Shown piece after piece: positions 1 to 11,499 of a DNA stretch of 64,000 nt; the stretch's first letter is position 1, and each line of letters opens with the position of its first letter. The position numbers and the translations under genes are program-made. The notes under the pieces are model-generated. The model worked only from the letters and a program-made list of their open reading frames with translations. It searched no databases and had not been told where the DNA came from. Origin of the DNA: Grifola frondosa (taxonomy: Eukaryota > Basidiomycota > Agaricomycetes > Polyporales > Grifolaceae); assembly GCA_001683735.1 (NCBI GenBank), contig LUGG01000007.1:186001-250000 (forward strand), read 5' to 3'.

Positions 1-2683
1 TTGCTCTTGGATGCAAGTGCTGCTGTGCAGCGCTGTCTGGCCGCCGTCTCCTTTGGGAGCTCCTGAGTAGAATAGGCGGCACAAACGACCTTCTTGAAGG
101 TGCGCACAGACTTTCCTAGGGCTGACGTAGCTTGTTCGAATTGGCAGAGTGTCGAATCCGTGTGGAGCCGTAACTTGGCATGTGCCTGCCAAACCGCCAA
201 GTCGAAGTACATGTCGAGTAGGACGGTGTTGTGCTTATGTTGCAGTAGCCCTTCAATGACTGGAATGATGCACTGATCGTATTTATTAGCATCTGAACAT
301 TGAGGGTAAACAGCCAATGCACCTGCAACATGTCTTCATAGTCACGCGCGGCCAATTTCTTAAAGCCTGAAGTATTACCTCCGAATCGCCGTATGGTGTC
401 GCGTCCAAATGTAGGAACCTGACGAAATCTAATAAAGTTGTTATTATTCAATATCACCGTTGAATGAGGAGAAGTTTACCTCGCATCGAAATGTTGGACC
501 TTGTCCGCGCCGGCTGCAATGAGGATGCGCACTGTGTGCGTTGTTGTGTCTTTAAGCGTGCCAAGCTCGAATTCGTGCATTTGGTCTGGCACCAACATGC
601 GGTAATGGTTTTCTCTGTGTTCCTTGAACCGAATTGAAAATGCACTCTGAACGCACGCAGAGATTAATCAGCACACAAATGGAGGTTGCACAGAAACATA
701 CCCTTGTTGTGGTGAGGGGAAGTGGGATCCAGTTTGCGTGAAATTTGTGCGCCTTCGGGGGAGTATCCTTTCTCGAAGAGCCATTTGCGGGCAATCGAGA
801 TGTCCCAATTGACTGAAGTCGTCTTCACGAGTTTTGCGCGTCGCTTCCGATCCACTGCAGTCCCCATTTCGGGTACGTACACCTTCTTGATAAGGCATGC
901 GGGACATGGACATCTAGCGAGGAACCGCAAGCACGCTACAAGCATTCTGAGTGCGCCCGGATTTAATCATGTAACGCATGCATATTGTATGAGATACGCA
1001 CTTTTCTGGGTAGTCGGCCGAATACGTGAAGAATCGAGGGAACAGTCGCCTTACGATGCCGTCGCCACACTTGATCAGGATGCCGTGGATGTATGCGTGC
1101 ATGAAATCTGGATCGAGCAGTTTGAGCCAGATGTTGTGCATCAGTTCACGTCGGACGAAGCGCAGGATGGCGCCTGGCGGGGTGATTGTATATTGACTGA
1201 TACCACTCCTGAAAAGAGTCTGGAAGCTGCAAAGACGCGTGTAAGCAGACTGTAATATAAATAAGATAATTCTGCGCACCTTAGGTATGTACGCCATATG
1301 GTGTGCTGCAAAAGAACGAGGCTTGCCCCGGAGGTACTTGGATAAATTTCCAAAGAATAGATAGATTGGCCACAGGGAAGCCAAGCCAAAACTGGCCAGG
1401 TGTGTTGAGTCCGACCACACCATAAGGGGAGCGATGGCGTACTCGACATCATCCGAGTCTTCAGGCTGCCGTGGTTGAGCGCGCATAGCAGCATCTGCCT
1501 CAATCATCGCGTCCGAGTTGAATATATCCGTGTATATACGCTCGGGGTGTGAATCTGGAGCGTCGGGCTGCCAGAACATGGTGAAGGGTACCCAGTGAAA
1601 TCGGCGCGAAGAGACGTCTTGGAAGCGGCTTTGATGATTTCCACCAGGGACCGTATGTAGACGCTCTTGACCTCGAATTCCGGGGCAGCCTCCTCAGAAG
1701 GGTATGCGACATCGCCGGGAACACGGATTTTGATAGATTCCTGACGCCATCCATCTTGCGCGTCGAATGCTCCCTCAGTGTCCACGAATCGGTCAAGTCT
1801 CTGGCATTCCCGCGCAGCGCTGAAGTTTTCGAGTCCTCGGGTTTGAAATCCGGAGCGCGTATCACATCGTGGACCAGTCATCGACTTCAGAGAGTGATTT
1901 GGTATTCTCACCAGAGTACAGCCAGTCCATGAGGCGGAAGACAGTCATGTTGAAAACGGAGCAAAGACCTGGGTGAGAGAGACTGGCAGAGAGATGCCAA
2001 ATCCACGCAAGGGTTCTGGGGCTCAGGTGGAGTCCGGATGTGGGTGGGTGCATCTGAGAACGCTCGAGCGTAAGCGCGTCCTCGGGTCTGACCGCGGCTT
2101 AAAAAGATAGCGTCGGAACACGCCAAACCGGTTAGGCTCGGTGTCCATGTGGAAAGGAGGTGAGGAGGATCTAAGACGGAAGAGCATCCTCTGGAGGGAT
2201 CTCTGGAACTGCCTGTGGTGGGGCCTTGGCTGGTTTAAGCTTGCGCTGTGGGCGGGGGATTGTGGGTAACCCAGGCAGATTGGTGGGTAGATAGTCGTCA
2301 AGAACAGCGGGTAACGGCGCACTCGCCCAGACCTCGTCTTGAAGACAGGGGCCTCCGGTTCATCATCAATTTCGAGTCTAGCAGCCTGCCAGCATGGTTA
2401 GTACAATATTAGAATATATAGAATGATCAATACTTGCCTCCTCCAATTCATGCGCAATCCGCGCTCTTTCTCTCTCCGGCTTCTGCTTTTTCCTGCTGCA
2501 TACGACGCTTACGGAGTGTTCTTTCAAGCTCCTTCGCGTCCAAGATTTTTTGTTCAGCATCTTCTCTGCGCGAGTCAAGCCCTGAGAGAATAAAGTGTTC
2601 AGCGCCTGACATTTTGCACGATGACGCTTCAAGGGCGCGTCTTGGTTGTATTCCTTGAGACAGCCTTCACATTTGAATCGCAT
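1..2683 (-). pseudogene. Plavaka-type (CMC superfamily) DNA transposase, degenerate, C-terminus cut by window edge
   Basis: The gene encoded a transposase that cuts and pastes its own element in the nucleus. The start chosen is the ATG at 2683, which opens directly into a C2H2-like zinc finger (CEGC...H...C). Further in come a WLYSGENTKSLSEVD block, an ASFGLASLWPIYLFFGNLSK block near 1400, a CPACL zinc motif near 870, and an ARDYEDMLQ ... AKLRLHTDSTL block at 350-130. These are signature stretches of Plavaka proteins. Several GT..AG introns are visible, for example 2451-2400 and about 330-280. Frame must be changed by single-base steps near 2310, 1830 and 1620, so the copy looks dead. It continues beyond position 1. 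Family assignment is by motif recognition; the frame breaks are read directly. Confidence 0.85.
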
Positions 2684-2984
2684 AGAGATAGATAGGAAGC
2701 TGAGAAAGACGAGCAAGATAAAAATGACGCGCATATAGACAAGTACGCGCAGGCAACGTAAGTACGCGCAGGACCGACAATTTGGTTAAGGTACCGAGGC
2801 TCGATCGAGATAGATCATTCAATCTCCGAGGCTTATATGCGCTAACTCCGCTGACATCTCCTTCACCTATAAATTCTAGCACGTCTTGCATTCCACCCTT
2901 GACCAAATTCTACAACGTCCTGCGCTCTGAATTCCGTCTCTAAACTACATCACTTCGCTTTTTCTCTTCGCTTTTTTACTTACT
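2684..2984. promoter_or_regulatory. Shared 300-bp upstream region between divergent transposase and DUF6698 gene
   Basis: The two genes start about 300 bp apart on opposite strands with nothing else between them. The region contains pyrimidine-rich tracts just before the plus-strand start (about 2950-2984). A bidirectional promoter is an inference from the spacing. Confidence 0.4.
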
Positions 2985-5328
2985 ATGAGCACTCGTCTCA
3001 ATGACCCGAAGGTTGGCGCTCAATCTAGCGCTGATCGACACGCCAGGTACGGAGCCATTAGCATTGAGAACTCTCGGCTAACCTAAATTAGGCCTGTTCC
3101 CCACTCCCCGCCTCGCCCTCGTTCTCACTCCAGATCGCGTTCCACTTCTCGTGGGCGCAGTGCCAGCCCAGTTCCAAGACGCCACAACAAGCGCACTCGT
3201 CGTCACACTCCTCCTCCCAGCAACTCAAGCCAAACGTGGGCCATTCTCGGGGCCACAAGAAGAGAAGTACACACAAGAAACGCCATCGGAGCCACCACCG
3301 GGGCTCGGACCGTGAGGTCGCACTGCCGCCAGCAACCGCAGTGAGTCCGACTGTGTGCAACACAGTTATGGCCGCCATCATCGACGCCAAGGATCACAAA
3401 TGGCAAATACGGTGAGTCACGCGCGCATATATTGTGTTTTACGCTGACTTTGGCCCCTAGCGACCATACCTCTCTTGCCTATCAGCTCCAAGGCGCGGCG
3501 CGATTCCTATTCCGCCAAAATGGTCCATTCATCCGTGTGTACCACGTCTTCGTACTTGGACTCACGTTCTACGGCAATGCTAAACACATTGCGAAGGCTG
3601 CGCGCAAGATGCCCCACTTCAAGGATTTGTAAGTGCTTAATTACTTATATATGCGCTGCTAATCATTTACGTAGCCCTGAAAAGGACGTACTTATCATGT
3701 GGAAGGCGTTCAACGAGTTCCTCGTCGATGTACCGTGGTTCACTGACATTATCCCCGGGCTCCGAGACAGCGCCGACCACACGCGTTCACTTTGCAGCTT
3801 CGTGAGTATTCATTATCCTCCTCTGAACCACAGCATCTTACCCTCCCTCTTAGCTCGAGTATCATGCACGCGCCGCTCGCTCTGATGATATCGCGAGCCT
3901 GAAGCGCGATGCACACCTGTTCACAGGAAGATATCGACCTTCCAAACGGCGTCAACATCCCGCCTTCCACACCGATATGGGCAACAAAAGCAACCGCGGC
4001 TGGAACCATGTTGGTCTTGCGCGCCTCCTCGTACCACGATCTATGCGAGACAAATTCGACGAGGACCCAAAAAAGTGAGTGATGCTACCTCTTGACGCAT
4101 AGTGCTCATAACAACATCTTCGCAGATTTGTACGCAAGGTTCGAACGGAGTCTACAAGATCACAGCGGAGACTACCCGAGTTTCTGCACGCTGACGATGG
4201 GTACGACACGAGCGCTGAGGATAAGGCCTTGGGGATGGGCGAATTCCTCCTGCTGGTGCGCAAACATTCATTACACCAATTACTTTACTACATTAATAAT
4301 TTGGTTCAGTGCGGACGCCGCATATTCACAGGTCCACGCTCAGCCCAAAGTGAACCGGGCGCACAAGGCGCGGGCCGCAAGACCGTCGCTCAGCTCAAGA
4401 ATATGAGCACGGTCACGCCGCAGAATATTGCTTATACAGCTGTAATAGTAAGTAATCCTATCTTATGAATGCTCTCGGATTCGTTGACGAGTATGTCAGG
4501 CTCGGTTTGCAATCAACGGCCAGCCCGGATGGCGCGACAACGATGGCCTCTTCCACGGCGCCGCATTCTTCAAACATATTGTCGACTTATTCGACGCCGA
4601 TCCTACATGGGCTCGCGAAACGTTACAGTGGTGGAATATGTACGTGTTGGTTATGTTTTTTTACTTGTCTAATTAATTATCTACTTTACAGGCAATTGTT
4701 CGGATACTGTGAACCGGACGCCCATGAACATCACACTGCAGAGGGCCGCAGCACGGCGGTCAGCCGCATTGCTGCACAGCGCGCTGCTCGCCGTGCTGCT
4801 CAACATGACGTCGAACTCCGCCAGCCTCCCCCCTCGAGCTCTGAGGACGAGGATGCTCGCGCTCGCACTGGTCCTCGCACAGTGCATCACACTGCGGCCG
4901 TATTCCCACCATTTCCTGGCTGTGCCGACGACGAGGAAGACGACCGTCCGCAAGCATACGAAGGTCCAGACGAAGGCGCGCCAGTGGCGAATCAATTTGC
5001 CGAAGAGCTCAAGAAGTCAGGATACTACCAGAATGAGATCGATATGAACGAGGAATTAGATATCGAGGCGTTTGAGAAGGGCTTTGGGTCGGATGAGGAC
5101 GGGTATGATGACGAGGACGGGTACGAGGACGAGCGCGAGCGCGAGTACGAGTACGAGGACAAGCGCGGGGCGAGGAGGAGGATGAGTAGGTGTTTTTTTT
5201 GGTGGACTGAATTGCGCATGTACTCTCTTGCTGAATTGATAGGAATACCAATATATATTACTGTGCTAAATACTACACTAATGGCTACAATAATACGGGA
5301 ATGGTTAGTACCTGTAAGCCAATACTAG
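2985..5328 (+). CDS. DUF6698-family protein, multi-exon
   Basis: The function is unknown. The family is found in many basidiomycete genomes, often in many copies. The start is the ATG at 2985. The N-terminus is rich in Arg, Ser and His. The core follows in exons joined at GT..AG introns (for example 3415-3461, 3630-3675, 3801-3853, 4075-4124). Family signatures are LAYQLQGAARF (about 3473), RAARSDDIASLK (about 3880), RRIFTGPRSA (about 4320), NMSTVTPQNIAYTA (about 4400) and TLQWWN (about 4625). The C-terminal exon (4690-5190) is acidic, with Asp/Glu/Gly runs. In the Arg/Ser-rich part the readable frame appears to switch between 3170 and 3230, so exon 2 is uncertain or carries a one-base lesion. 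The true stop may lie before 5328 if a further intron (5190-5241) is used. The gene is divergent from the Plavaka transposase and may be cargo of the same element. Confidence 0.7.
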
Positions 5329-6950
5329 GACTGCCCGTATCGGTGGTGCTTCTGGCCGGACTTACCGGAGATCTTACCAACGCGTACCTGGTCAGTGCTC
5401 TATCTTATCTACATTTACCGTTCCTTATAGTGTTGCTGCAGCTAAGTCAGGCCTAAATGATATATGACTCATAACTTGGGCAGCTTTTCACATATCATAG
5501 TAATCTTACATTCATTTCGTAGCCTATATATAGTCGCATACTCTTGCCAAATATCACAATGTTATACCTCATATTGATGGAGATATAGCCAAAAAGCCGA
5601 TTGCAAAGTCTGACTTTTTAGTCAGCTTTTTTACCAATGTAACTGAAATTGAAACATATTAAAGATAATTATGCAAATGGTGGTGTTACATTCAAATACA
5701 TATACATCTTAGCTATTAATTTCAATTAGGATTATGTCATTATCTGCAAAATTCATGTCAGAATATCTAAAAAGCTGAAACAGGTGTGACTAAGCCATGG
5801 CAACACTAGTTCCTTACCGGACCGAGCGCTCTATTTTATGCGCGCTTGCAATTCCTTACCGGACCGAGCGCTCAATCTTGCAATTCCTTACCGGAACTTG
5901 CACTGCTTGTTGCATTGAGTGACAAGTGCCGGTCGCGCCGGGCGGTCTGGGCCAGGTACAACTAATCCCGGTCAGAAATGGTAAGTAAATTGGAGAATAT
6001 AATGTATTACTAACTATATATTATTATGTACAGGTTTATACGGTATTGTAAGGTGGGGGCTTTTTGCTGATGGGCCGTAGCAGAGAGTAGCAATATTAAT
6101 GTTGATACAGACGTATTCAGTACGGTGGTCAGCAGCAGCCACCAGCCCGGGGAAGCGCCTGTGGGAGCGCCTAACACGCGGCTAAGGTTAGGTCTAACTT
6201 AAGTTCGAACTTAAATTCGACGTATGGTAGGTCCTGTGTTAGGCCAACTTGTTTATACGAGCGCCACGCAACGTGATCATTGTCCTTCCGCAACCACAAA
6301 TCCCTGCGTAACTCCGTTCCTATTGAGATCAAACGTCACTTATGCCAGTACTTGTGCGGTTTCTCCCAGTGAGTGACCGACGTCTATCAGTGCCTAAAAC
6401 TCATTATAATATTGTAGACTGTCGCGCAGCGTTCTGGATTTATGAAATATGGCCAATGATTACCAGTATTCCCCATCTGGATCCCGCATCCCGCCCGCGG
6501 ATATTCCCAGGTCGCTCGCTAGTTGCAACACCTCCAGCCTTGTGGCTGTATTAATTACTGCCCTCCCAGTGCGCGTACAGTGCCGTTAGTGCCCGGTGAT
6601 AGTATCCGTTCTAGGGCACCGTTCTTCGTCAGCGCCAGCTGTCGTGTTCACATCAGGTGACCGTCTCTACTCCCTCATATGCCACCCTGTTAATTGACAA
6701 AATCCCACACGTGAAGATGCGGAGATTTTGAGTGCAATAATGTCCGAAGGTGTGTCTTGTGGACGCTCCCCGGCCGCATCAGAATCACCCCATGTAAACC
6801 TTAGATCCCCATGCATCAACATGCCCAACTCCACACAGACTACTCGTATTCAAGCTAGCAGGAAAACAGATAGTCAACCATCCATAATGGCCCCCGCAGC
6901 GCTCGTGCATCACGAATACTAGATGTCGACATGACTCTCAGCACCCAGTT
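5329..6950. other. Gene-free stretch right of the DUF6698 gene
   Basis: No convincing reading frame is present. The left part is AT-rich (5400-5800). Three copies of a short direct repeat lie at 5810-5895. The sequence 6060-6950 carries only short open frames with no recognisable motif. This may hold the end of the Plavaka/DUF6698 element, but no terminal inverted repeat could be paired because the other end lies outside the window. Confidence 0.4.
5810..5895. repeat. Three short direct repeats (ttccttaccgga core)
   Basis: The motif ttccttaccggaccgagc, extending a few bases further, occurs at 5810 and 5852. A shortened copy, ttccttaccgga, is at 5884. The spacings are 42 and 32 bp. Such repeats are typical of transposon subterminal regions, where they bind transposase. 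That role is inferred from the position downstream of the transposase-linked gene. Confidence 0.6.
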
Positions 6951-9940
6951 CACGAAGCAACCACCTCGATGCAGCACAAAAGGGGAGGATTTCCATGTGG
7001 GCATAGCGTGCGTCCATGTCTCCTCCATCCTTTCCAGCCGTCATGACCTCATGAAGGCTGGCTTCTCACTCGCTATCTAGGCAGCTCGGGTATAGCATGC
7101 GTCCCAAACGATATATGCACGCGCTCTCAGTCCCGTCCAGACTAATCCTTCTCATGATGTTGGTATTTCGTTGTGCTTAGATGCTATTGGACGGATCTGC
7201 TAGTCTCTCGTGCTGAAGTCGTCGCCTCCACGAGCATTGAACCGGGGCGTTGCACAGCGTTCTGTCACTGCAAAGGTGTCGCGCTCGGGCCATCTTGTTC
7301 AGAACGTTGGATGGAGCTGCTCGATTGACAACAAGGACACGTCATTTGCTCCGTTGTCTGTCTGCTGCACGTGTGCCTCGACTGCAATAAAGAATGGAGT
7401 ACGATTCGACACAGATACATGCAAGCTTGGTGATGAGTGCCAGACACCCTGAATTCTCAGTATGTCTCCAGCACACGATGTAGAATATATAGCGTCATGT
7501 ACAGACGTTCGTCGACCAGAATGAAAAGAGCAAAAAGGAGAAGTATATGACGTTAACGAACATACCTAGTACATATGAAGTTGATTTGAGAATGAAGAGA
7601 ACATACGAGTCCGTAAACCTTTCGAACGTCAACGTAGGTAAGACAGTTTCCAGCTTCTGTCGAGGGCGATGCCAGTGCGATACCGCATTTCGATACAGCG
7701 GCGATTACGGCCATCAAGCGTGTTGAACATGAGTGTTTGTGGCTGTTGAACGAGAGCGTCTCCCGGGAAGGGAGGAGTCCTAGGGTGATCGCCTGAACAA
7801 TTCGAGGGGGACGACAAGGCATTGCAGGATAATGGGATCTGCGAGCGACAGCTCGACATGGATAAATTTCTTCGCAGAGGTCGAGCGGATATAGGACTGC
7901 AAGTGCAATAGGAGAAGACACAATTCTACGTGGAGACAACGTTAGCACAGATACGACGATATTATAGAATGTGGCACATACGCACTGCAAGTGTGTGCTT
8001 TCCACGGGCTGGAACATAGGATACAAATACAACGGTAGATTGCCGCATTACAAGGAGAACATAGGCATCGGAGGATTTGAACGTAGATGGGAAAAGAGGA
8101 GGATATAACGTGTGTGAGGCGGCCGAACATTGGTGACAACTTGCGCAGAGATGACATAGCATGATCGATCAGTGGAAAGCGGATGGAGATAAAAGATCAA
8201 TCTAAAGCCAGATATAAGAGAGCTAGACGCGCGTGGGGCTCAGATAGGATAACATTCGACCACGATCCTTGCGGCACGGCAGTATAGGAGCAGAGGAGAC
8301 CATCTATAGTATTTGCGAGGTGGCCAGTTTCACTGGGCTGCATAGGGGAAAGGAAGCGGTCGGGAGGTGGAGATGCTCTACGAGCAAATATAAAGTAGAG
8401 AACGGGTCAGAGATGAGTGGCCTGTTCGTGTTGGATAGTATGTGTGCAGGTTGTTTCTGAGCGCGGTGAGGCGTACCTTCCGCCACTGATTCGGAGATGA
8501 CCCAGCGCAATATACTATGCCGGTATCCGGTGGGGAGCAGTTGAGCGAGATCAAGAGATTACGATTGCGGTGGTGCAGAAGTGATTCATCAGAACAGCGG
8601 GCAGTCACGCGTGGTGGTGATATGGGAAAGGAGGAGGACGTCGAAAAAAGAGCGAGACGTTGAACAAGTGGCAACACTGCATCTCTGTGCATTGCGACAG
8701 CAAGCGGAGGTGCTTGAGCGACTGACATTTCCATGCTGCAGACGTGAGAGTGGACACGCACCACCTGCCGCATTTTGTGAGAGTATGTGACGAGATGAGG
8801 AATATGACGCAATAGATCAGGCAGTTTGTGGGCTGGGATCAGATATGAATTCGACAGTAAAGAGTTCTAGGGTGGCTTGGTGGGGATCAACGGCGACATG
8901 CCAGCCATCGCAGTTCAGGTCCCCTCCTTCCGATACAAAAAGGATCATGAGCATTGTGTAATCAAGCGTATGAGCGCGCATTGAGAGACCTGCTGAATGC
9001 CAAACATAGCCCACATGAGCTGCACGTTTGGCGTCGAACGGTATTGTCTGCGACCGCCGACCGCATCTCGATCCGGATTACTTGTCACAGAGGTTGCGAT
9101 GCGAGAGGACTGCAAGGGGAATGAGACATACGAGAGAGTTCTATGCACGGGCTCAACGTTAGCGTAGACATGATGACATCATACAATGTGACACATACGA
9201 ATTGCCAATGTGCGCTCTCCACGCGCTAGGAAAAGGATATACATACAGCATCAGATGTCCGCACTGCGTTGCCGGAGAACACAGTTATCGGACAGCGAGA
9301 ACACAGCATACGACGTCGCGGAGAGGTAAGGAAGTGAGATAGAGCGATCGAACAGTCGAAAGAGACTGAGATTGAAACCAATAAAGCGAGATGAAGAGCA
9401 GGAAAGGATACGAGTGGGAGAGAGGCATGATGGAGACTGAAAATCCAGAAGCTCCAGGCTGCTGCGCAGTGAATGGTAGTGTTGGAGCAAGGGCGCCTCT
9501 GTGATGTCTTCGAGGTCAGAAGAGTGACGGGATTGCATAGGATGGATACGAGGATACGGAACACGAGAAGTGGAGGGAACAGCGACGATGCGACGGTGCT
9601 CTAGTCGCTATCTTCTCCATCTACGAGAGAAATATTTCAGCCACGGCGTTTGGCGGGAATACATGACCAGACGAGGAGAATGTGAAATAAAGCAGTGGCA
9701 GGAAGAGTAGAGAGATTAACAAGCTTATTCGTCTGTATTCGAGTGATTAATCTCTGCCACTATTTTTGGAATGAGGGTATATTCGGATGGACCGTAGAGG
9801 CATGCAGTCAAAGTTGTGAACATATGGAGACGCTGCCGGCAACGATATGTGAGAACGGTGTGCATGATGTTGTGTGGAAGCGGTGGTAGGAGTACCTAGA
9901 TTCATTCAACCCGGCCATAAGGTTTCTCTGTGAACGACGA
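6950..9940. repeat. Array unit 1: P segment (to about 7500) and R segment (7500-9940)
   Basis: This stretch is a diverged copy of sequence found again at 11.5-15.1, 23.64-27.39 and 36.1-38.3 kb. Shared landmarks are a run around 'ccaaacgatatgcacacgc' in P, a block around 'gattgccgcattac' followed by 'gatgggaaaagaggaggata' in R, and a block around 'tgccagccatcgcagttc'. R itself contains the second and third blocks more than once (about 7970-8200 and 9180-9390), so it is internally duplicated. Open frames here are short and shift between copies. It is treated as non-coding or an ancient dead gene. Confidence 0.7.
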
Positions 9941-11328
9941 TTATATCAGTGTCCCTGTTTGAAGCTTCAATTCAAAAACCGCACCTCGTGGATGGAGCTT
10001 GCTCAGATGGACATCTATGGACAGAATTCCTCGTCCATGAAGGCGAGGTAAACACTGCCGAATGTCGCGCACCAGGCGATCATGCAGCGGTTCCAGATTA
10101 GGTTCCATCTTGCTTTCTTCAGACTCTGAGAGGTTGAAGGAGAGGTCGAATTTCACCTGTTCGAGATCTCCAAAGTTCTCTCGGCAGAGGGCCGCATCCA
10201 AGGCCGCCATACCATTCCGTCTCTCCTGGGCTTCCCCATAGGACCGAAATTCAGTACACCGGATTTCAAGGCGGCGTAGGCGCGATACTACCCGTGACAT
10301 GATGCGAGCAACTGTCATCCAGTAAACCATATAGAAAGCACGCAGGCGAAGAAATTGAAGGTTGGTGTTATGCACCAAAGTTGGGACCTCCGCTGATGAA
10401 GTACTTCAGCAAAGTCTCTATCATAAATCTTGGGGGTGCTCACCAAAGGATTTGAAGCAGAATGTGTCAGATGTATCAGAGATCCCCCAAGGGAGGATAT
10501 CAGTTGCCGGACACCGTTAGAGTCTACATTAAGCTCATGCAGTGAATCAATATGAAGGTGAGTGATGGACGTGGAAGACCTGTCGACATAGCAGGCACAC
10601 AGAGCGTTGAGATACATTAATCGGGCGGACAAATGGAGAACCTTGAGTTGTGGCCCAGGGACCCGAGACCCCTCTGCATGATTGCATGGTTGCGGTACAC
10701 AGCGCCGACGTGGAGTGTATCCAAGTGAGGGAATGCAGAGATGAGCATCGTAAGATCGCGTAACCTATTAAATGCACATTGACGTAGGATGAGGTTGTGT
10801 ACAGAAGTGAATCCATGAAGCACCGCGTAGAACGAAGGATGAGGCATAAAGCCATCAGGTAAGTCGAACGTGATAGTTTTAAGCTGTGTCAAATAGCCAG
10901 CGATGTGATGGGGTACGGCATGTAAGAATGGCCGGTCGCCTCGCCTTTGGTGCACTTTCAAATGGTATACGAAAGGCAGAGACTCCTTCTGATGTTGATG
11001 GTGGAGCACTTGGCGTACGAACGACTCGAATTGAGAGTGTGAGCGAAGAGTGACGGAGTGTAACAGATTGTGCTGACTTGCAGGACGCCAAGCACGACAT
11101 GTGAGGGCACAATTGCGCAGACTACGTCGGTCACCCGCAGAGAAACGAAATGACGAGATCGATAATTTCTGGGGGAAGAACTGGAAGAGTCTCGGGGTTT
11201 GCAGGTTGAAGGTCTTTAATATGAAGCTTGTAATCATCCATAAGGGTGTCCCATAGGTTATAATGTATAAGGCGCGTGGTGTGAGATAACGGTGAACCGT
11301 AGCAGAGGTCGACAGAGTACGAGTGCAG
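9941..11328 (-). pseudogene. F-box/LRR-like protein, array copy A, frameshifted
   Basis: F-box proteins bring substrates to SCF ubiquitin ligases through Skp1. The F-box reads PETLPVLPPEIIDLVISFL near 11,180 and then breaks frame by one base at about 11,145. The domain resumes as NCALTCRAWRPASQ in another frame. The rest contains repeated leucine-rich strands (LTQLKTITFDLPDGF, FTSVHNLILRQCAFNRLRDL). Further single-base breaks occur near 10,590 and 10,470. A conserved intron position (GTGAGCACC...CATCAG, about 10,445-10,394) precedes the last exon, which ends with the stop at 9941. The start codon of the family is CTG here (11,326-11,328). Copies B, C and the more distant D share the architecture. 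The copy is unlikely to make a full protein. Confidence 0.75.
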
Positions 11329-11499
11329 CTTGGGACGGCAATGATAAGACTCAAGCCTACGTAAGCGCGAGGTGGAGCGCCCACACTGTGGCTAGCGTTA
11401 GGTCCAACCGGGCGTTCGACGTTGTTGTCCTCCTCGAAGCCACCAGAGTCCAAACATTTATGTAGGGCGCACCGTTGTGTAGACTTCAGCGCAACATTT

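Noticed and set aside
4681..4995. Minus-strand gene opposite the DUF6698 C-terminus
   Set aside because: It is the complement of a compositionally biased acidic exon.
5810..5895. CRISPR-like array
   Set aside because: Only three degenerate repeats with unequal spacing, in a fungal nuclear context.
7553..9940. Protein genes within R (several frames of 60-160 codons)
   Set aside because: Frames differ between R copies and are interrupted at different places; no recognised domain.
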